This document shows positions 23,601-35,076 of a stretch of DNA of 64,000 nt, piece by piece. Each line of letters opens with the position of its first letter. The first letter of the stretch is position 1. The notes below the pieces were generated by a model. The model worked only from the letters and a program-made list of their open reading frames with translations. It was not told where the DNA came from and made no database searches. Position numbers and translations under genes: made by a program. Source of the stretch: Hetaerina americana (taxonomy: Eukaryota; Arthropoda; Insecta; Odonata; Calopterygidae); the NCBI GenBank assembly GCA_022747635.1, contig JAKTNV010000007.1, forward strand, positions 12,180,997-12,244,996, in the 5' to 3' direction.

Positions 23601-26111
23601 TCATATTTGGTCATTCCACTCTCGTCCATTCTCTTAATACGTTTAAATCAGATTAGCGTATTTCATTCACACATTTCTATTACCCGGACTTATAATCCAC
23701 ATTCTTCCCTGACACACTCACTTCTCATCCATTTTTGCCCCTAATATATCTCTTATTTCCCCACGCCCTTCTCGTATAAACATACTATACTGGTATACGC
23801 AAGTGTCAGTTCCTAGAGCAGAGAGTTCACTTTTATTCACTGCCCTCACACAAACTGCCCTCTTATAGCCTACTCAACCTGCTACGAACAGCACTTCAGC
23901 TAGAATTAGCATATATTTCAAATAAAACATTCCTTCACTTGTTCATTTCTTTCGTTTATCATCCCACGTTTGAGCATTCATTACAAAAAAGAGTTTTTTC
24001 GTTGCAGGAAAGCTTTCAACGACTCGACATGAGAGATGTCAAACGATGTCATAATGTCATGTTAGAGTGAGTCGTCTGAATAATAGATTCATCAGAACTA
24101 TTGAATAATAGGAATCTTATAGAGTAGTTGAAGCTAGAGCGTTTCGCTATTACTAATAGCGTACTGGGTTCTAAACCCGGATGCATCTTAGGATAATTCT
24201 ATCTAAAATCTAATCACTGTGATTTTCTAGTCAATAGATTTTCATAAAAAATCGTATAGTAGAACAGTGAGAGAACTCGATGATGGACTTTACCGATAGA
24301 AATTTTCATTCCCTTCGATTTATGCATTGGCTCTTCTGCTTGCTTCGTCTTCAAAAGGTTTTCATCCCTCTCTACCCTGGTCTATAAATGGTTCATTTTT
24401 CTCCTGCCTAATAGTCAATAATTTTTTAGTACTTGGGATTCATGCATCCTTTACACACAGCTCACCCAGTTTCCTCGATATTATCGCACACCATTGGTTT
24501 TTTAATCATGAAGTTCTTCCCTCAATTGTTCATATTTGATTGAATCGTAAACGTTCATACTAGAAGTAGTAGGAGAATTAGGTGAGACGACCGACAGCTT
24601 AAGTCATTTGCACCATTAGGGATGTATGGCCAAGGAGGAAGAGTGGAGAGAAACCCGGCGTCAGCATTAGCCTACTCTTAACGGAAAGAGCCAAGGGGTC
24701 CACAGTTGAACGTCCCATCTGACGGACGGTGACTTAGAGTCCTCTCGACAAACCACCTCTCTCAAGTAGGTATCAGGATACCAGTAAAAAAGATCTACCG
24801 CCTACAGGATCAAACCCGGGCCCTCTGGATGGGAGGCCAGTACATAAACGCTCTTCTCAGGCTGTCAATCAAGAATAGTTCTCGTCGGCCATTCGCATTC
24901 CTTTCTATCTTCTGCCATTCCCTCTAGTTCCGAGAGCCCACCACATCCCACATCATCCACCAGTTTTCACGAACTCAAAATCGGCTGCTCTTTGCCTTAC
25001 ACTACTTGCTCTACTGTCCATGTCAGGCTCTAATAACTTACTGTTGACATGAGGAAACAGCCAGAAAGCAACTGTCCATGTGTCGCTACCATGATGCAAT
25101 GCACACCACACCAAGCAACGCCTTCCATGAAGATCCACACTAATTAATTGAATTTAATGGTTATGAGCCATTGAGTTACACTTTTCATAGAGCTTCTACG
25201 AGTATCTGAGTTGTCCCCGTCACCACTTGTCTGATTTGGTGCCTTCTTCCGCAGGCGAGTTCGACATGAGGGTCAAGTCGTGCTCGGCGTCGGACGGTGG
25301 CGAAGACGGCTCCGGCGGCGGCCACGCCATCCAGCTGAGCGACGACCGCGGGTGCGTCCTACGCCCCAAGATGGTGGGCCGCTTCCTCAAGGTGACCGGA
25401 ACGGACGGCCGGGCCACCCTTCTCACCTACGCCTTCTTCTCCGCCTTCAAGTTCCCGGGCGCCCTCGGCGTGCACATCCGCTGCAAGGTGGAGATCTGCC
25501 GCCACGGCTGCCCGGACCACTGCGGCGACGACTCCGTGCCCTCCCGGCACGGCGCCCTAGACCGCTCCGCCGTCCGCTCCCGCCGGGGGGAGGGCTCGCC
25601 CCCCGCCAGCCGGGTCGTGGTGACGACGGGTGGGCCGACGCGGAGGAGGGGTGAACACGGGACGCAGGGCGGGCCGCGGTCCCTGGACACGGCGAGGAGG
25701 CGGCGAAGGAGGGGTGTGGAGGAGGAGGTGGTCGGTGTGTCCGGAGGATACTCGGTCATCTCGGAGGCGGACATGGCGGAGGAGGAGAGCGAGGCGGGGG
25801 CGGACTTCGAGACGACGGCGGCGGAGGATGCGGCGGGCAGCCGCTGGTGGGGCCGCAGCCGGCCGCACGAGGTCTGCGTGCCGGCACACGGCTTCGGCGC
25901 GGCCTTCCTGCTGGCGGCGTCGGCGGCCGCGGCGTCCGCCGTCCTCGCCGGGGCGTTGTTCCATCGCTACCGGGGCACACGGGCCGCGGCAAGGGCCAAG
26001 GGTGGGGAGGCGGGCGTCGGGGGCGAGATGGGGGTCGGGGGGTCGACCGCGGTGGAGCAAGGGGGTCTCTGGGGGTGGGTGGCCATGAGGTGGCCGGCCA
26101 GGGGGGGCTGA
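11547..26111 (+). CDS. ZP-domain transmembrane protein, 4 coding exons (Dusky/Miniature-type family)
   Basis: Spliced gene joining 11547-11657, 13184-13907, 17109-17231 and 25255-26111, 1815 nt, 604 residues if the first ATG is used. Order seen: signal peptide (hydrophobic core about residues 25-46, spanning the exon 1/2 junction), ZP domain about 63-409 with regularly placed cysteines, a furin-like RSRR at 427-430, an Arg6 run at 467-472, an acidic stretch, a transmembrane helix about 533-554 and a 49-residue basic/Gly-rich tail. Insect ZP proteins of this class are apical membrane proteins that polymerise and tether epithelium to forming cuticle; furin cleavage normally frees the ZP ectodomain. 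All four boundaries have GT and AG in matching phase (0, 1, 1). I recognise the family but cannot separate dusky, miniature, dusky-like and related paralogues, so no symbol is given. The job in this species is inferred from the family. Confidence 0.9.
11658..13183 (+). other. Intron 1 of ZP gene 1
   Basis: Phase 0, GTGAGA to CCTCAG. AT-rich. Two related blocks of about 44 bp lie at 12799-12842 and 13052-13095 (CCAATGGAA...TTTGGTCA), probably parts of an old repeat. Confidence 0.7.
13184..13907 (+). CDS. ZP gene 1, coding exon 2 (end of signal peptide, ZP-N half)
   Basis: Acceptor AG at 13182-13183, donor GT at 13908-13909 (GTTGGT, weak). Encodes residues 38-278. Conserved ZP-N signatures are visible: SLDVMC (65-70), PFSGIVFSKGQYGDPRC (84-100), YSRCGT (211-216), FYENTVVVQYDRDLLEVWDE, RLRCEWF and VIADLDVVQLDFRG. 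The exon is strongly GC-rich between AT-rich introns, so long antisense and shifted reading frames overlap it; these are shadows. Between C100VYV and RVFRFRIAYSRC lies a Gly/Arg/Glu-rich insertion of about 99 residues (104-202), where relatives as I remember them have only a short loop. It is in frame without stops, and could be a species-specific linker or an intron read through in frame. Confidence 0.93.
13908..17108 (+). other. Intron 2 of ZP gene 1
   Basis: Phase 1. AT-rich, with a CT microsatellite near 15695-15717, a purine-rich block at 16838-16912 and a long pyrimidine tract before the acceptor. No gene recognised inside. Confidence 0.75.
17109..17231 (+). CDS. ZP gene 1, coding exon 3 (ZP linker to ZP-C)
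   Basis: A 123-nt exon, phase 1 at both ends. A long pyrimidine tract ends in AG at 17107-17108, and the donor is GTCCGT at 17232. It encodes residues 279-319: GDNVECWMEVQQGKGPWAPP, then SGIVPLGTTLTLVIAINDFT. The CWM, KGPWA and PLG-TLTLV-AI blocks are hallmarks of the insect ZP module. The reading frame stays open for about 240 nt into the following intron, but the downstream exon resumes with GEFDMRVKSC, which completes the domain, so the donor at 17232 is preferred. Confidence 0.93.
18081..18232 (+). repeat. tRNA-like SINE with AAT-rich tail
   Basis: GTAGAGCGTTGGCCTGCTGG followed by GGTTCAATTCC (B box, 18128-18138) resembles a tRNA head; an unrelated body of about 60 bp and an (AATAAT)-type tail to 18232 complete a short SINE. 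Inside intron 3 of ZP gene 1. Confidence 0.55.
18740..19195. other. Pyrimidine- and GC-rich island in intron 3
   Basis: Runs of C and CT with many CpG, flanked by AT-rich DNA. ORFs here are low-complexity (Pro/Ser on +, Gly/Glu/Arg on -) and not credible as proteins. It may be an intronic regulatory element or alternative promoter of ZP gene 1; nothing proves it. Confidence 0.3.
22250..22480 (-). repeat. SINE body, second copy with an inserted palindrome
   Basis: Shares the body of the 24.6-kb SINE on the same strand (GACGTTAAACGGCGGACCCC, TTGGCGCCTTTCGTTAAG), but the tRNA-like head is not recognisable. It carries an extra perfect hairpin at 22406-22446 at the position where the other copy has a single arm. 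Confidence 0.65.
22406..22446. repeat. Perfect 18-bp hairpin inside SINE
   Basis: CCCTCCACAAAGCACCTC, loop AAGTA, then its exact reverse complement. The related SINE at 24.7 kb has no second arm, so the hairpin arose in this copy. Confidence 0.95.
23362..23428 (-). mobile_element. Short 3'-end copy of the same LINE family
   Basis: Matches the 3' terminus of the 45.6-kb LINE nearly base for base (ATAATACCCCGCAAGCCGCC on the + strand), with a degenerate hexamer tail at its left end, on the same strand. No RT sequence is attached that I can recognise, so it appears to be a very short 5'-truncated insertion inside intron 3 of ZP gene 1. Its right boundary is uncertain. Confidence 0.75.
24125..24190 (+). 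repeat. tRNA-like remnant
   Basis: GAAGCTAGAGCG followed 34 bp later by GGGTTCTAAACCC looks like A- and B-box halves of a worn tRNA-type SINE. No clear body or tail. Confidence 0.25.
24590..24865 (-). repeat. tRNA-derived SINE, copy with head
   Basis: On the minus strand it starts with a tRNA-like head (AGAGCGTTTATGTACTGGCC, then B box GGGTTTGATCC near 24815) followed by a body shared with 22250-22480 (GACGTTCAACTGTGGACCCC, TTGGCTCTTTCCGTTAAG, GGTTTCTCTCCAC). Sits in intron 3 of ZP gene 1. Confidence 0.7.
25255..26111 (+). CDS. ZP gene 1, last coding exon (ZP-C, furin site, TM, tail)
   Basis: Acceptor AG at 25253-25254; the exon starts with the last two bases of a Gly codon and runs to TGA at 26109-26111. 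It encodes residues 320-604: GEFDMRVKSC, a GCVLRPKM block, YAFFSAFKFPGALGVHIRC and KVEICRHGCPDHC, completing the ZP-C cysteines (to C409). Next come RSRR (427-430), a candidate convertase site between ZP domain and membrane; an Arg6 run; an Asp/Glu-rich segment; a helix about 533-554 rich in Ala and Leu; and a tail of 49 residues. Very high GC produces many overlapping ORFs on both strands that should be ignored. Unlike gene 2, there is no intron at the CR|HGC position. Confidence 0.95.
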
Positions 26112-29100
26112 CCCGCGACGCGTGACTAGGGAGCTCATCGGTCGGAAACAAATGAAAGAAATCCTTCTCACACACCATCCCACGTAGCTGACTCACGCGC
26201 ATCTAATGTCTATTGTCATTTTTTCCGAGTTTTTTGTCTTTGGTGTCATCCGCATCTTGTCGGGGCGGGGAGAGGGGGGTCATCCTTTTCGTTTTTTTTT
26301 GTTTTTGGCCGGCGTTTAAATGTTTTCATTTGAGTGCGCCAATGTGTTTGCGTGTGTTTGGTGTCTGAGCGCGTGTGTGTGAAGGATTTATCGACCTGGC
26401 TCCAGCGAAATCACTAAGTAATACAAGGGGTAATTCAACACGTCAAATGTGCGTCCAAACCCGGTCGCTTCCTTCCCGATTCCTTCTGGGTACAAGAACA
26501 GTGAAAAAAAAACAGCACGGACACTGATGAAACTAACGAAGCGCGCCGGATGTGTTTCTCTTATTTTCTGTAACTTGTTTTCGTACGCCACCGTCGCATA
26601 TCCATGGCGCCGTATGCTCGTCTTGCCGAAGATTGGAAGGGATACCGGTCTATGTTCCGTTGTTTATTCGAGCGCGAGCGGCCCATTTTTTTAACGGAGA
26701 AAAGAAGGACAATAACGCAAATAGGGATTATTTGTCTGGTTGTTTTTTTTCCTTTTTCTTTCTCTCGGAGGATTTTGTGCAATATGGGGTAATTTTGTTG
26801 TAATGGGAGGGAGATATCTTTATTAACTTTAGAATGCAAATTCTTCGAGGAATGAATGATTGAATGAACCCTATATACGTTATTATTTTAACATTTTTTT
26901 CTTCGTTTAACCGCTCAATGTTTTTTGCTGTCAGCCCATTCTGCTATAGTCTCACTTCATACCGTAGTCTATTACTAATGTGCGATTGAGTGCGTATGCA
27001 CTACGAGGTGTAAGCAATACAAATAATATTTGAAAACCCGGAAATTAGTTAAACCAGGAAGTTTTTGCTCCGTGAAATTCTTCATTTAAGGTAGTTTTAT
27101 TCGCACAATAATGTAATCATATTTCATTCTCACATAGGCTTAGATATCATACCTGCTGAAATAATGTTATTTATTCGGATTATGACAATAGCAATGACTC
27201 TCCACGCTGCCTGCTAAGTTGTAATTAGCACGGTTAGGTGGTTTTAGTTACTATGGCTTAAGGTCAGTCATCTTATTTGGTAAACGTGTGTGCAATCTGT
27301 AGTCTTACTACGTGTAATGTGCATAATTTTGTTCGCAGTGAAGTGCAGAGGCGGAAATGAGCTAGTTTCCGTCTCAGCAACTTGGATTCAAACATTTGAG
27401 GGCCGATTGATGATCCAAATATTTGTATTGTCATTGCTACATGCTACTGATATATCACCTGCTGTTCATTCATGATCCATTTCACTCATTATTTAAAAAA
27501 ATTTAATCGATATGAATGTATTTATTACTTTATATTATTATTACTATTATTAATATTATTACCCTTATATAACACTTGTCCAGTTAATAAATAACTTCGT
27601 CATATCAGCCAAATAATTTTCACCAAGAAACGCATATCATCAAGAAAGCATTTATCAATCGAACAGTTTGTAAACTAAGATTTCGTTCACATCTAAGATC
27701 CGTTCCACATTATGCAATGGAAACCTTGTTTTTATCATTATTTTATTATTGAACGTTTTACACATGACAACTGACATCGTTCCCAAATGCTTACTGTGCT
27801 CACCGTCATTCCCCCCTTAAACCGTCCAAGACTGAAAAGAGACCGGCACGGTAGAGCAATTAATGTGAATCTAATGACTGACATTCGACATTGTGTTAAG
27901 GTGGTGAAACTATGGTCCGCATATTGTCAAAGCGTTATCTTATACTTGGACATTTGACGCACCAAAGACTTAATGGCTGGCGTTACAAGTTAAGACACAA
28001 GACTGTCAGACTCATGTGGCCAATTTTTCACCTGTGATTGCCTCCTACTCCCCATCGTGCAGCAACAGTGACTTCCCTTAATTTTCTCTTCAGGTCCCCG
28101 AGACAAGTAACGAGCCAAGACTTGCTTCCTCCAGTCAGTTGTCCTCCTTTCTCTCATCCTTACAGTACATGCCTGGACTGTGTGTGCCCGTTCGTCTCTC
28201 GGCTTGTCTCTTCAACTTCCCTCTCATCTTCCACGCTTATGACGCTTTACGACGAATTGAACTGCAGAAAAATTATTCCAAAGAACAAAGTGCACAAGAC
28301 TGAGGACTTTTTGCGTGAAACGACCCATTAAAATTGGGGAAATAGTGTTTTAATATTCTTCACCTCAGACTCCTTTCATAAAGAAGCTGGACGTGTTCCT
28401 TGCCATCCCTTATGACATAATGCTCACCTTCTCCCCCTTGGGCACTAGTGCAACGGCGGAGAGGAAGAAAAACTTAACTAGTAACTACTTAATCCGCATT
28501 GGCGATATAGCTATGCATCTCCTAAGAATTTATAGTTATATTACAAATATGCATATATGGAATATATTGATATTTATACCTGTATGATTTGACTGTCGTG
28601 GAGCTTGGTTGTTGTTGTGCTATCATTGACTGACTTTTTATTTGGTGTCTTTTGTGCGAAGAGAGTCGCGGTGATTGGCAAAGTGAAAGAGCTAATATGC
28701 GTATAAAAATGGTGTGATGTGAACGTCCCTTGTTTCATCGGGGTATTTCTTCTTGCGATGATCGTTCCGGAGGACAAATTATGACGACAACAATGAGCTC
28801 AAAAGAACGTCGCACTTCCTTTGTCACGCATGGTGAAGAAGAAGGAATACTATATCATCATCTATTTATGAATTTTTAATAATGAAAGGCGATTATTAAC
28901 AAAATGATATGAGTTTGGTGAGGGAGGAAGGAGTGTTTTAATTATTGTTGGGGGTCAAAATATGTCATTTCTGCAATGCTCACATGTCCGAGTGTAAAAA
29001 AATGCGTAAGATGTCATTCATTCAAAATTGGAATTTATTTTGAAGCCTGCATAAGCAAGTGGTGGAGGAAAAAAAAATCTGAATTCTTCAAAATTCTGAA

Positions 29101-31929
29101 GTCTCTTAACTTTGTGAATAAGCATATTTTCAAACTTAAAATCAAGAAAAAAGACTAATTAAAGCACATAAAGTTGTCCAGTTTATTTTGTTGGTTTAAA
29201 GGAATGACATTGGTGTGTGTATGATATATTTCTCAGGCAAATATCTTTTTTTTAACAAAAATATCTCAAAATATTTTAATAAAAATAACTTTTGTCATGT
29301 TTCATGCAGTATATTATTTATGTAAAACAGAAATATGTATTTATCCTTGAACTATGTTTCACTTTTTATATTTCGATGCATTGTCTCTAAATTTATTCCA
29401 AAATTATTAAAAATATATGTATTTGTGCCTTTTAGAAATTTTGAGAAAGAAAATAAAACACAATTTAATGCATAATTTTTTAATGAAAACCAATTAATGC
29501 GTCATTCATTGTCTACACCGTTACACACTCTGGAAAAGTAGGTAATATATGACAATTTTTAATAACGTAATGAATAGAAATATTCGGTCCTGGATAGTAG
29601 ACCACAAGGAATTGGAAATGAATTAGTTTATGCAAAAATGTTATGATTCTCATTATTTGATCACTATGAACCAACGGATTTTGTTTAAAATTTTGCTCAA
29701 TTATTTTTCGGTCGAAGTTATGAGAGTAATATTTTATGGTTGATATGAAGTCCCTGACAAGTATTAGCTGTGAAAATTTCATTTATTACATTCTAAAAAT
29801 TCTGTTAAAAGATACTTTAATGACAATTTTTAACTGTGCCTTGGAAATACGTCAATTGAACCAAAGGAAAACTAGTTTTTCTAAACTTTTACAAAATCAA
29901 ATTAAGTTATCATTCACTAATTGTACACTAATTGCTACCGTACCTCTCTCACTCAATGAATACCTGTTTTAAACTTCGCAGCCGTCTCGTGAAAGTGGTA
30001 TACATGAAATGAAATATTTGACATGCCCTGCCATGCATCCAAATACTGGAATCAAATTCCCTTATCATTGAATTATCGCCATTTGATGTTTGGCAATAAG
30101 TTAAATGAAATCGATTACATACTCGATTAAATTAATTAATTCTTTGTGATTAGATTCACCACTTATGCATCAATGATATTTTAGAGCGATTACAACTTCT
30201 CTAAATATAATTCTGTAAAATTCATTGTTAATTTAATCGACAACGGATTCAAACATATTTGACAACGATTACTAGTATTCGAAGCATTTATTAAATAATT
30301 TATAACGCAAGATTTACACAGTGGATCGTATAAATATAAAGTATAAGTTTCAATAATTTAGAATTAATATTCCACGGATGGATTTCATTTATAAATACCA
30401 AACTCAAAAGGGAGCGAATATAACATCTTCCTCTTTTCTATAGTGTGTTTTCATTGCCGTTGCTTGGATTCCATAGACTGTTACTCATTGGCATACCTCA
30501 CTGACATCGCTTTATCAAGAGCGATGCCAGATGGTGCTGATGTCGCCTTTTCCTTCCAGTTGATATAAGAGATTTGTCTCGTGGCATCGTATCCAATAAC
30601 AAGTTTTTGACTGGAGGAAAGTAGTCTTTCCGGAACTACGCCTTGTGTGTAGGCATTTTGTGTCATGTCTAAGAATTCTTAACGGTTTAGTGATGAGACG
30701 CGTCATCTTTATTTCCGCAACCGGCCAAGGAGACCGAGGAAGCCCATTCAAAATTCTGAACGCATATATTTTCTATTACGTCGCGTTGGAATAGAGAAGG
30801 AATATATTAAATAAATTAAATTTACCGTTGTTTGTCCCCTGCAGTCTTACTTAGCATAGATTTAAACAGCACTGTAAGTTTCTTAAACTTAACTTTAGTA
30901 CCCACGGTTCATTGCTAATTTAGGTCATCATTACGAGAGGGGAAGACTGGAAATTTGGCTCTTGTAGGACGCGTTGCATAACAGGTCTGTGAATTGCTCT
31001 TATGCTGATCTCTTTCCCTTGACGATGTGCGTTCAGCTGAAATCCTTTAGATTGTCTTGTGCTGATCGAGTATTTATTTGGGTGATAGATATATTATCGA
31101 TTGCCCAAAATTTTTTATGTACTTTAATTTCAGAGGTAACAAAGTTAATGTAAACTGAGCATAAAATAGGCACAGTTCATTTTACATGAATCATTCATTA
31201 AATTACTCTTCCAAGAAACTAAATAGGTTGCAATAAAGCCGTACAGCGTGCACGCATGGTTTAATTGTGTGTCCTTTGTAACCAATGCCATACTTTCAAT
31301 ATATAGTCCTGCTTTCGGTTGATGGGTCCAAACAAAAACGACATTCACCAAATGCGGATCCACGGGAAAAAAATATTTTTCAACTTTTTATTCGGAATCC
31401 TCTGGGATTCGCGAGTCTCTAGACTGCTTCGGCCGGTAGTTCCTGAGAGTCTAAATGTTATAAAACTTTCAAAATTCCATCGCGTGAGCTACAGAAACGT
31501 TATAGTTGGTGTTCTAATAAACGTATTACCACTAGACGCTTCTGCGTGAGTCGAGTAACTATTACTAATCTGTAAAATGATTTGTTACTTTGAGAAACAT
31601 TTCTCCTAGGGATGGAAATACTGCCAGTATTAGACGACATTTTTACGCCCCTGTGGAGTGGAGGGTTGTAATAAATGCAAATTCTTGTTTGAAACTAGGC
31701 AGGACCCTCAGCAATATTGGAGTCAACTAGTCGGAGTATTACCCGCAAAGTTTAGGGCGACCGCTCAGGGAATGCGGAACGGATACAGTTTAACATTAAG
31801 TGTTATTTATTTCCTTAATTTTCAAGTGTTACCTACTTACCTAACGGCCATCGGATTCTCTCTGAATCTGTATGGTGTACAGACCGTTTTACATGACGTA
31901 TTTTTCTTAACTTTTCTGACATAGATATG
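26112..31929. other. 3' flank of ZP gene 1 and AT-rich intergenic DNA
   Basis: The first part should be 3'UTR. Beyond about 27.6 kb I see no coding, RNA or repeat signal strong enough to name. Confidence 0.6.
27586..27591 (+). terminator. Possible polyadenylation signal, ZP gene 1
   Basis: The first AATAAA I find downstream of the stop codon, about 1.5 kb away in AT-rich DNA. A 3'UTR of this length is plausible, but a variant signal nearer the stop is equally possible. Confidence 0.2.
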
Positions 31930-32975
31930 TCCCTGAGTGGAAAAGACCATAAGGAGTATGACCAGGATGTATTCGTACGCATTGTGGACTTGAGGAGGTC
32001 TTTGTCAGAGTAAATTGGTCAAAATTAATGAGAATGTGCAGAAGATAGGAGTGGACTCGAGGTATGGAATATTTATCGGGAGCCTATACATGTCTCAAAA
32101 GGTACAGTGGCCCATAGCTAATGGAGAGTCGGGATGGACAGTGCTAGGCTGGGGATCAAGACAGGAATATTTATGACCACCTTTTAATTATCAATAAATA
32201 CATGTATGCGGAGGGTATGTAACGGGAGGTATCGGAAAGCCTGGAGTGAAGTAGGTGGGGAAGTCTTCAAATCAGTCAGATTACCGGATGACCAAGCGTT
32301 AGTTAGTCAGCCTAATGTTTAAAACCATTGCTTAGCGGATTGCAGAATCAGTCTGATAGCATTGTGATAAGAATTAATGGTAACTTAGCGAAGATAATGA
32401 GATCTCAAGAAGAAACTGAGATAAACATGAAAAATGGGTGACACAAACTAAAGAGGTAAAACAACGTCATATTAGGGAAATGTTTTGGATGAAAGGGGGC
32501 AGAGTGGAAGGTTTATTAAAAAAGAATTGGTGTAGGTAAAAAAAAGGGTTTTCTATAATTTGAAAGTTTATGAGAGACATCATGAGTAAAAGAAGCACCA
32601 TGAGGCACTATGATTGTAAAGACTATTCTACTAAAAAGTTTAATATGGAGCGTGTTATTTATGGCTCGAAAACTTGGTCTTTGAGCCAGGGGTATGAACG
32701 TAGATTGGAGGTTTCTGAAACGCGTGTGCCGAAGGAAAAAGTAAAATGAACGGAAAGTAAAATAAGCAAAACAGTTATAGAAATGGTAGTTTAAGGAAGG
32801 CGGCTTTTGGGAGAAGTTCGAAGAAAGCAGAGCAAGTGGATGCAAGAGGTACAGAGTGGCAATTCGATACTGGAGGCGGTAGAAGAGAGGAGAATACGCA
32901 CTGGGAAAGCGAGACTGAGGGAAATGAAGAAGGCATTTGAAATTAAACTAAGGGAGTTGAAAGCATGCAGATAGA
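31930..32975 (+). pseudogene. RTE-like LINE reverse-transcriptase relic (first of a tandem pair)
   Basis: Heavily decayed, read through many frameshifts: EEVFVRVNWSKLM near 32000 (RT catalytic block with its Asp lost), RLPDDQALVSQ near 32280-32315 (the F/YADD block as PDD), then MERVIYGSKTWSLSQ near 32645-32690, RRLEVSETR, and a C-terminal tail ending in GKARLREMKKAF up to about 32970. The order matches the RT and C-terminal region of RTE/BovB-like LINEs. No intact frame. Confidence 0.7.
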
Positions 32976-33499
32976 AGCAATAATTTTTTTTACAATGGAG
33001 GCCAAGGATATTTTGCACAATTTTAGTTTGAGCTTAGGAATGCAATATTGTTTGAAGCATGGGTCTAGCATAATCCTATCCACGACTGGTGGACGTTTAA
33101 TAATAAAAATTAACTGACCAAAATTTTAAAAGAAGCATCACTTTCCATGTTATGATAATTTAAATGCCACTAAAACCTAAATTTAAGAGGAATTTTGCGA
33201 GTAATACAGGCACTGAATCATATTTTAAAAAATGATTTAATCAGGCTCTAGTTACGATCAGTTATTTATTAAGTTCATGCTTCGATTGTTTCGTGGCTCA
33301 CCTTTTTAAATATTCCTCAATCTCCTCATCGCGCCGTACCAATCAGCACCAATCGTAGCACTATTTGCTCACGCACCGGGCGCAACTGCTGAAAAACACA
33401 GATCCACATGTTTATCTAAGGAAAAGTTGTCAGGATGATTTGGGAAAAGTAGAAATCCATTGTTGCCATCAACAGCCTTCAATCAGTAAATTGATTTGA

Positions 33500-34560
33500 T
33501 AACTCATTGCCTACAGAGCCATGAGAGATCCGAGGAACAGCAAGGCAAAAGTAGTTGAACCAATGAACGAAGGAATAATGAAGGCGTTCAAAGCGAAGGG
33601 TACTCAATTTGGAATAATCAAAGATTGATAAGACTGTGAAAAAGCACCAGAGAACTTCGAGGAGAGCATGGTAATTGCAATACCGAATAAGCCAAAAACA
33701 GATAGATGCGAATAACAAAGAATGTGCTCTGATTCGTCACACATGGAAAATGCTTGCTTGGCAAATGATCAGAAAAATAGAAGGGTAGGTAGAAGAAGAA
33801 AAGGTTAGAGATGGGTGAAACCTCTTGCCAGCACTACTTAACGTATATCTAGTCGTAGAAGAAGTATAAAAGAAACACAAGAATTGAACATCAAAGGAGT
33901 CTAGGTGAATTGCGAATAAATTAACATGACCCAGTTCGTAAATGTTGCCGAAAGGAGCAGAGCCTGGGGGGACCTGAGAGCCAAGCTTCGGGAAAAATAA
34001 TAAGCATCAATAAGAAGAGAAGTGAAGTCCATAAGTGTGGAAGAATGAGTCTGAAATCACATTGTACAACTGGAGGAGTGAAACTAGAGCAAGTGGAATC
34101 ATTGATCTGCTTGGTCAATAGTATGACTAGAAATGGAAGAAGTTCGACCGATATCAAGCAAATAATAGCTTAAGTTAAGAAGGAGTTCAGGCAGCTACTA
34201 TGATTAAAGAACCCGAGGTTGAAAACGAGGAAACAGTTCGTCAAAATTTCAATATGGAGCGTGACACTCTACGAATCAAAAGCATGAAACATTGGAAAAG
34301 TGGACCAGCGAAATTGAGGAACGAGAAAGTATATATAAGAACAGAAAAAGAAATGACTATATGGAGAACTAAACAATAAAGAAGAACAAGATCGATTGAA
34401 TACAGTTTGAGGGACAATGGATTAGTTGGAAACATGAAAAAGGGAAATTTGTAGTTAAGATTCCATGGGGAAGATTAAGAGGCCTTAAAATTATATGGGA
34501 CAAATTTGGGACGAAAACAGAGAATACCAGGGGGTGAACTAATTAACTTTGAATAGAGAT
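33500..34560 (+). pseudogene. RTE-like LINE reverse-transcriptase relic (second of a tandem pair)
   Basis: Recognisable fragments in order: MVIAIPNKPKTDRCE near 33667 (block before RT motif 1), LEQVESLICLVNSMTRNGRS near 34087, TDIKQIIA, KTRKQFVKISIWSVTLYESK near 34220, then HEKGKFVVKIPWGRLRGLK to about 34500. Stops and frameshifts throughout. It differs from the 31.9-kb relic, so it is a separate insertion on the same strand rather than its continuation. Confidence 0.7.
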
Positions 34561-35076
34561 GAATGGAGGGCTTCAGTAAACCAATCTTAATATTGAAATG
34601 CTGATGATGAAAGGTGACTCGGTGAAGATCTCATGAATAATCATTCCTGCAGGTTTAATGTGCATAAAATATGCTCAGAAGTATAGGCAAAGGTTTATTT
34701 GTTTCACGTCATCAATGAAATTGTACCGAATTCATTTGGAGGTTACCAATCACTACGATATTTTCACCTGAGGTAAAGTATATTTCATCTATATCGCTCA
34801 AATTCTGCAAAACCTTCTAGCTAGAGTGATGATTGGAGCAGTGCATCACAGAACAATGGTGAGTATGCCCTTGCTTCAATAGGATATCACGTTGGATTTG
34901 CATTACGTTACCCTATTCCAGGGCACTCTGCTACCCATATAGAAATATCGCAAAATATTTACGCTCGGAACTCTAGACCGCCGTACAGGGAAGGAATAGT
35001 AGAAAAATATATTCAGAACTATCTTCAAAAATATGAATATTTTTTGCACTGACATGACCCCATATTCCTCTTAAGA

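Larger units (their letters stand above)
17232..25254 (+). other. Intron 3 of ZP gene 1 (8.0 kb)
   Basis: Phase 1, the longest intron. It holds the SINEs at 18.1, 22.3 and 24.6 kb, the GC island near 19 kb and the LINE 3' end at 23.4 kb. 19200-22200 is plain AT-rich sequence; 23430-24000 is pyrimidine-biased and may be decayed LINE, but I cannot identify it. Confidence 0.8.

Noticed and set aside
25427..26202. Antisense ORFs over the last exon of ZP gene 1 (up to 208 codons)
   Set aside because: Pro/Arg-rich shadows of the GC-rich ZP-C exon.
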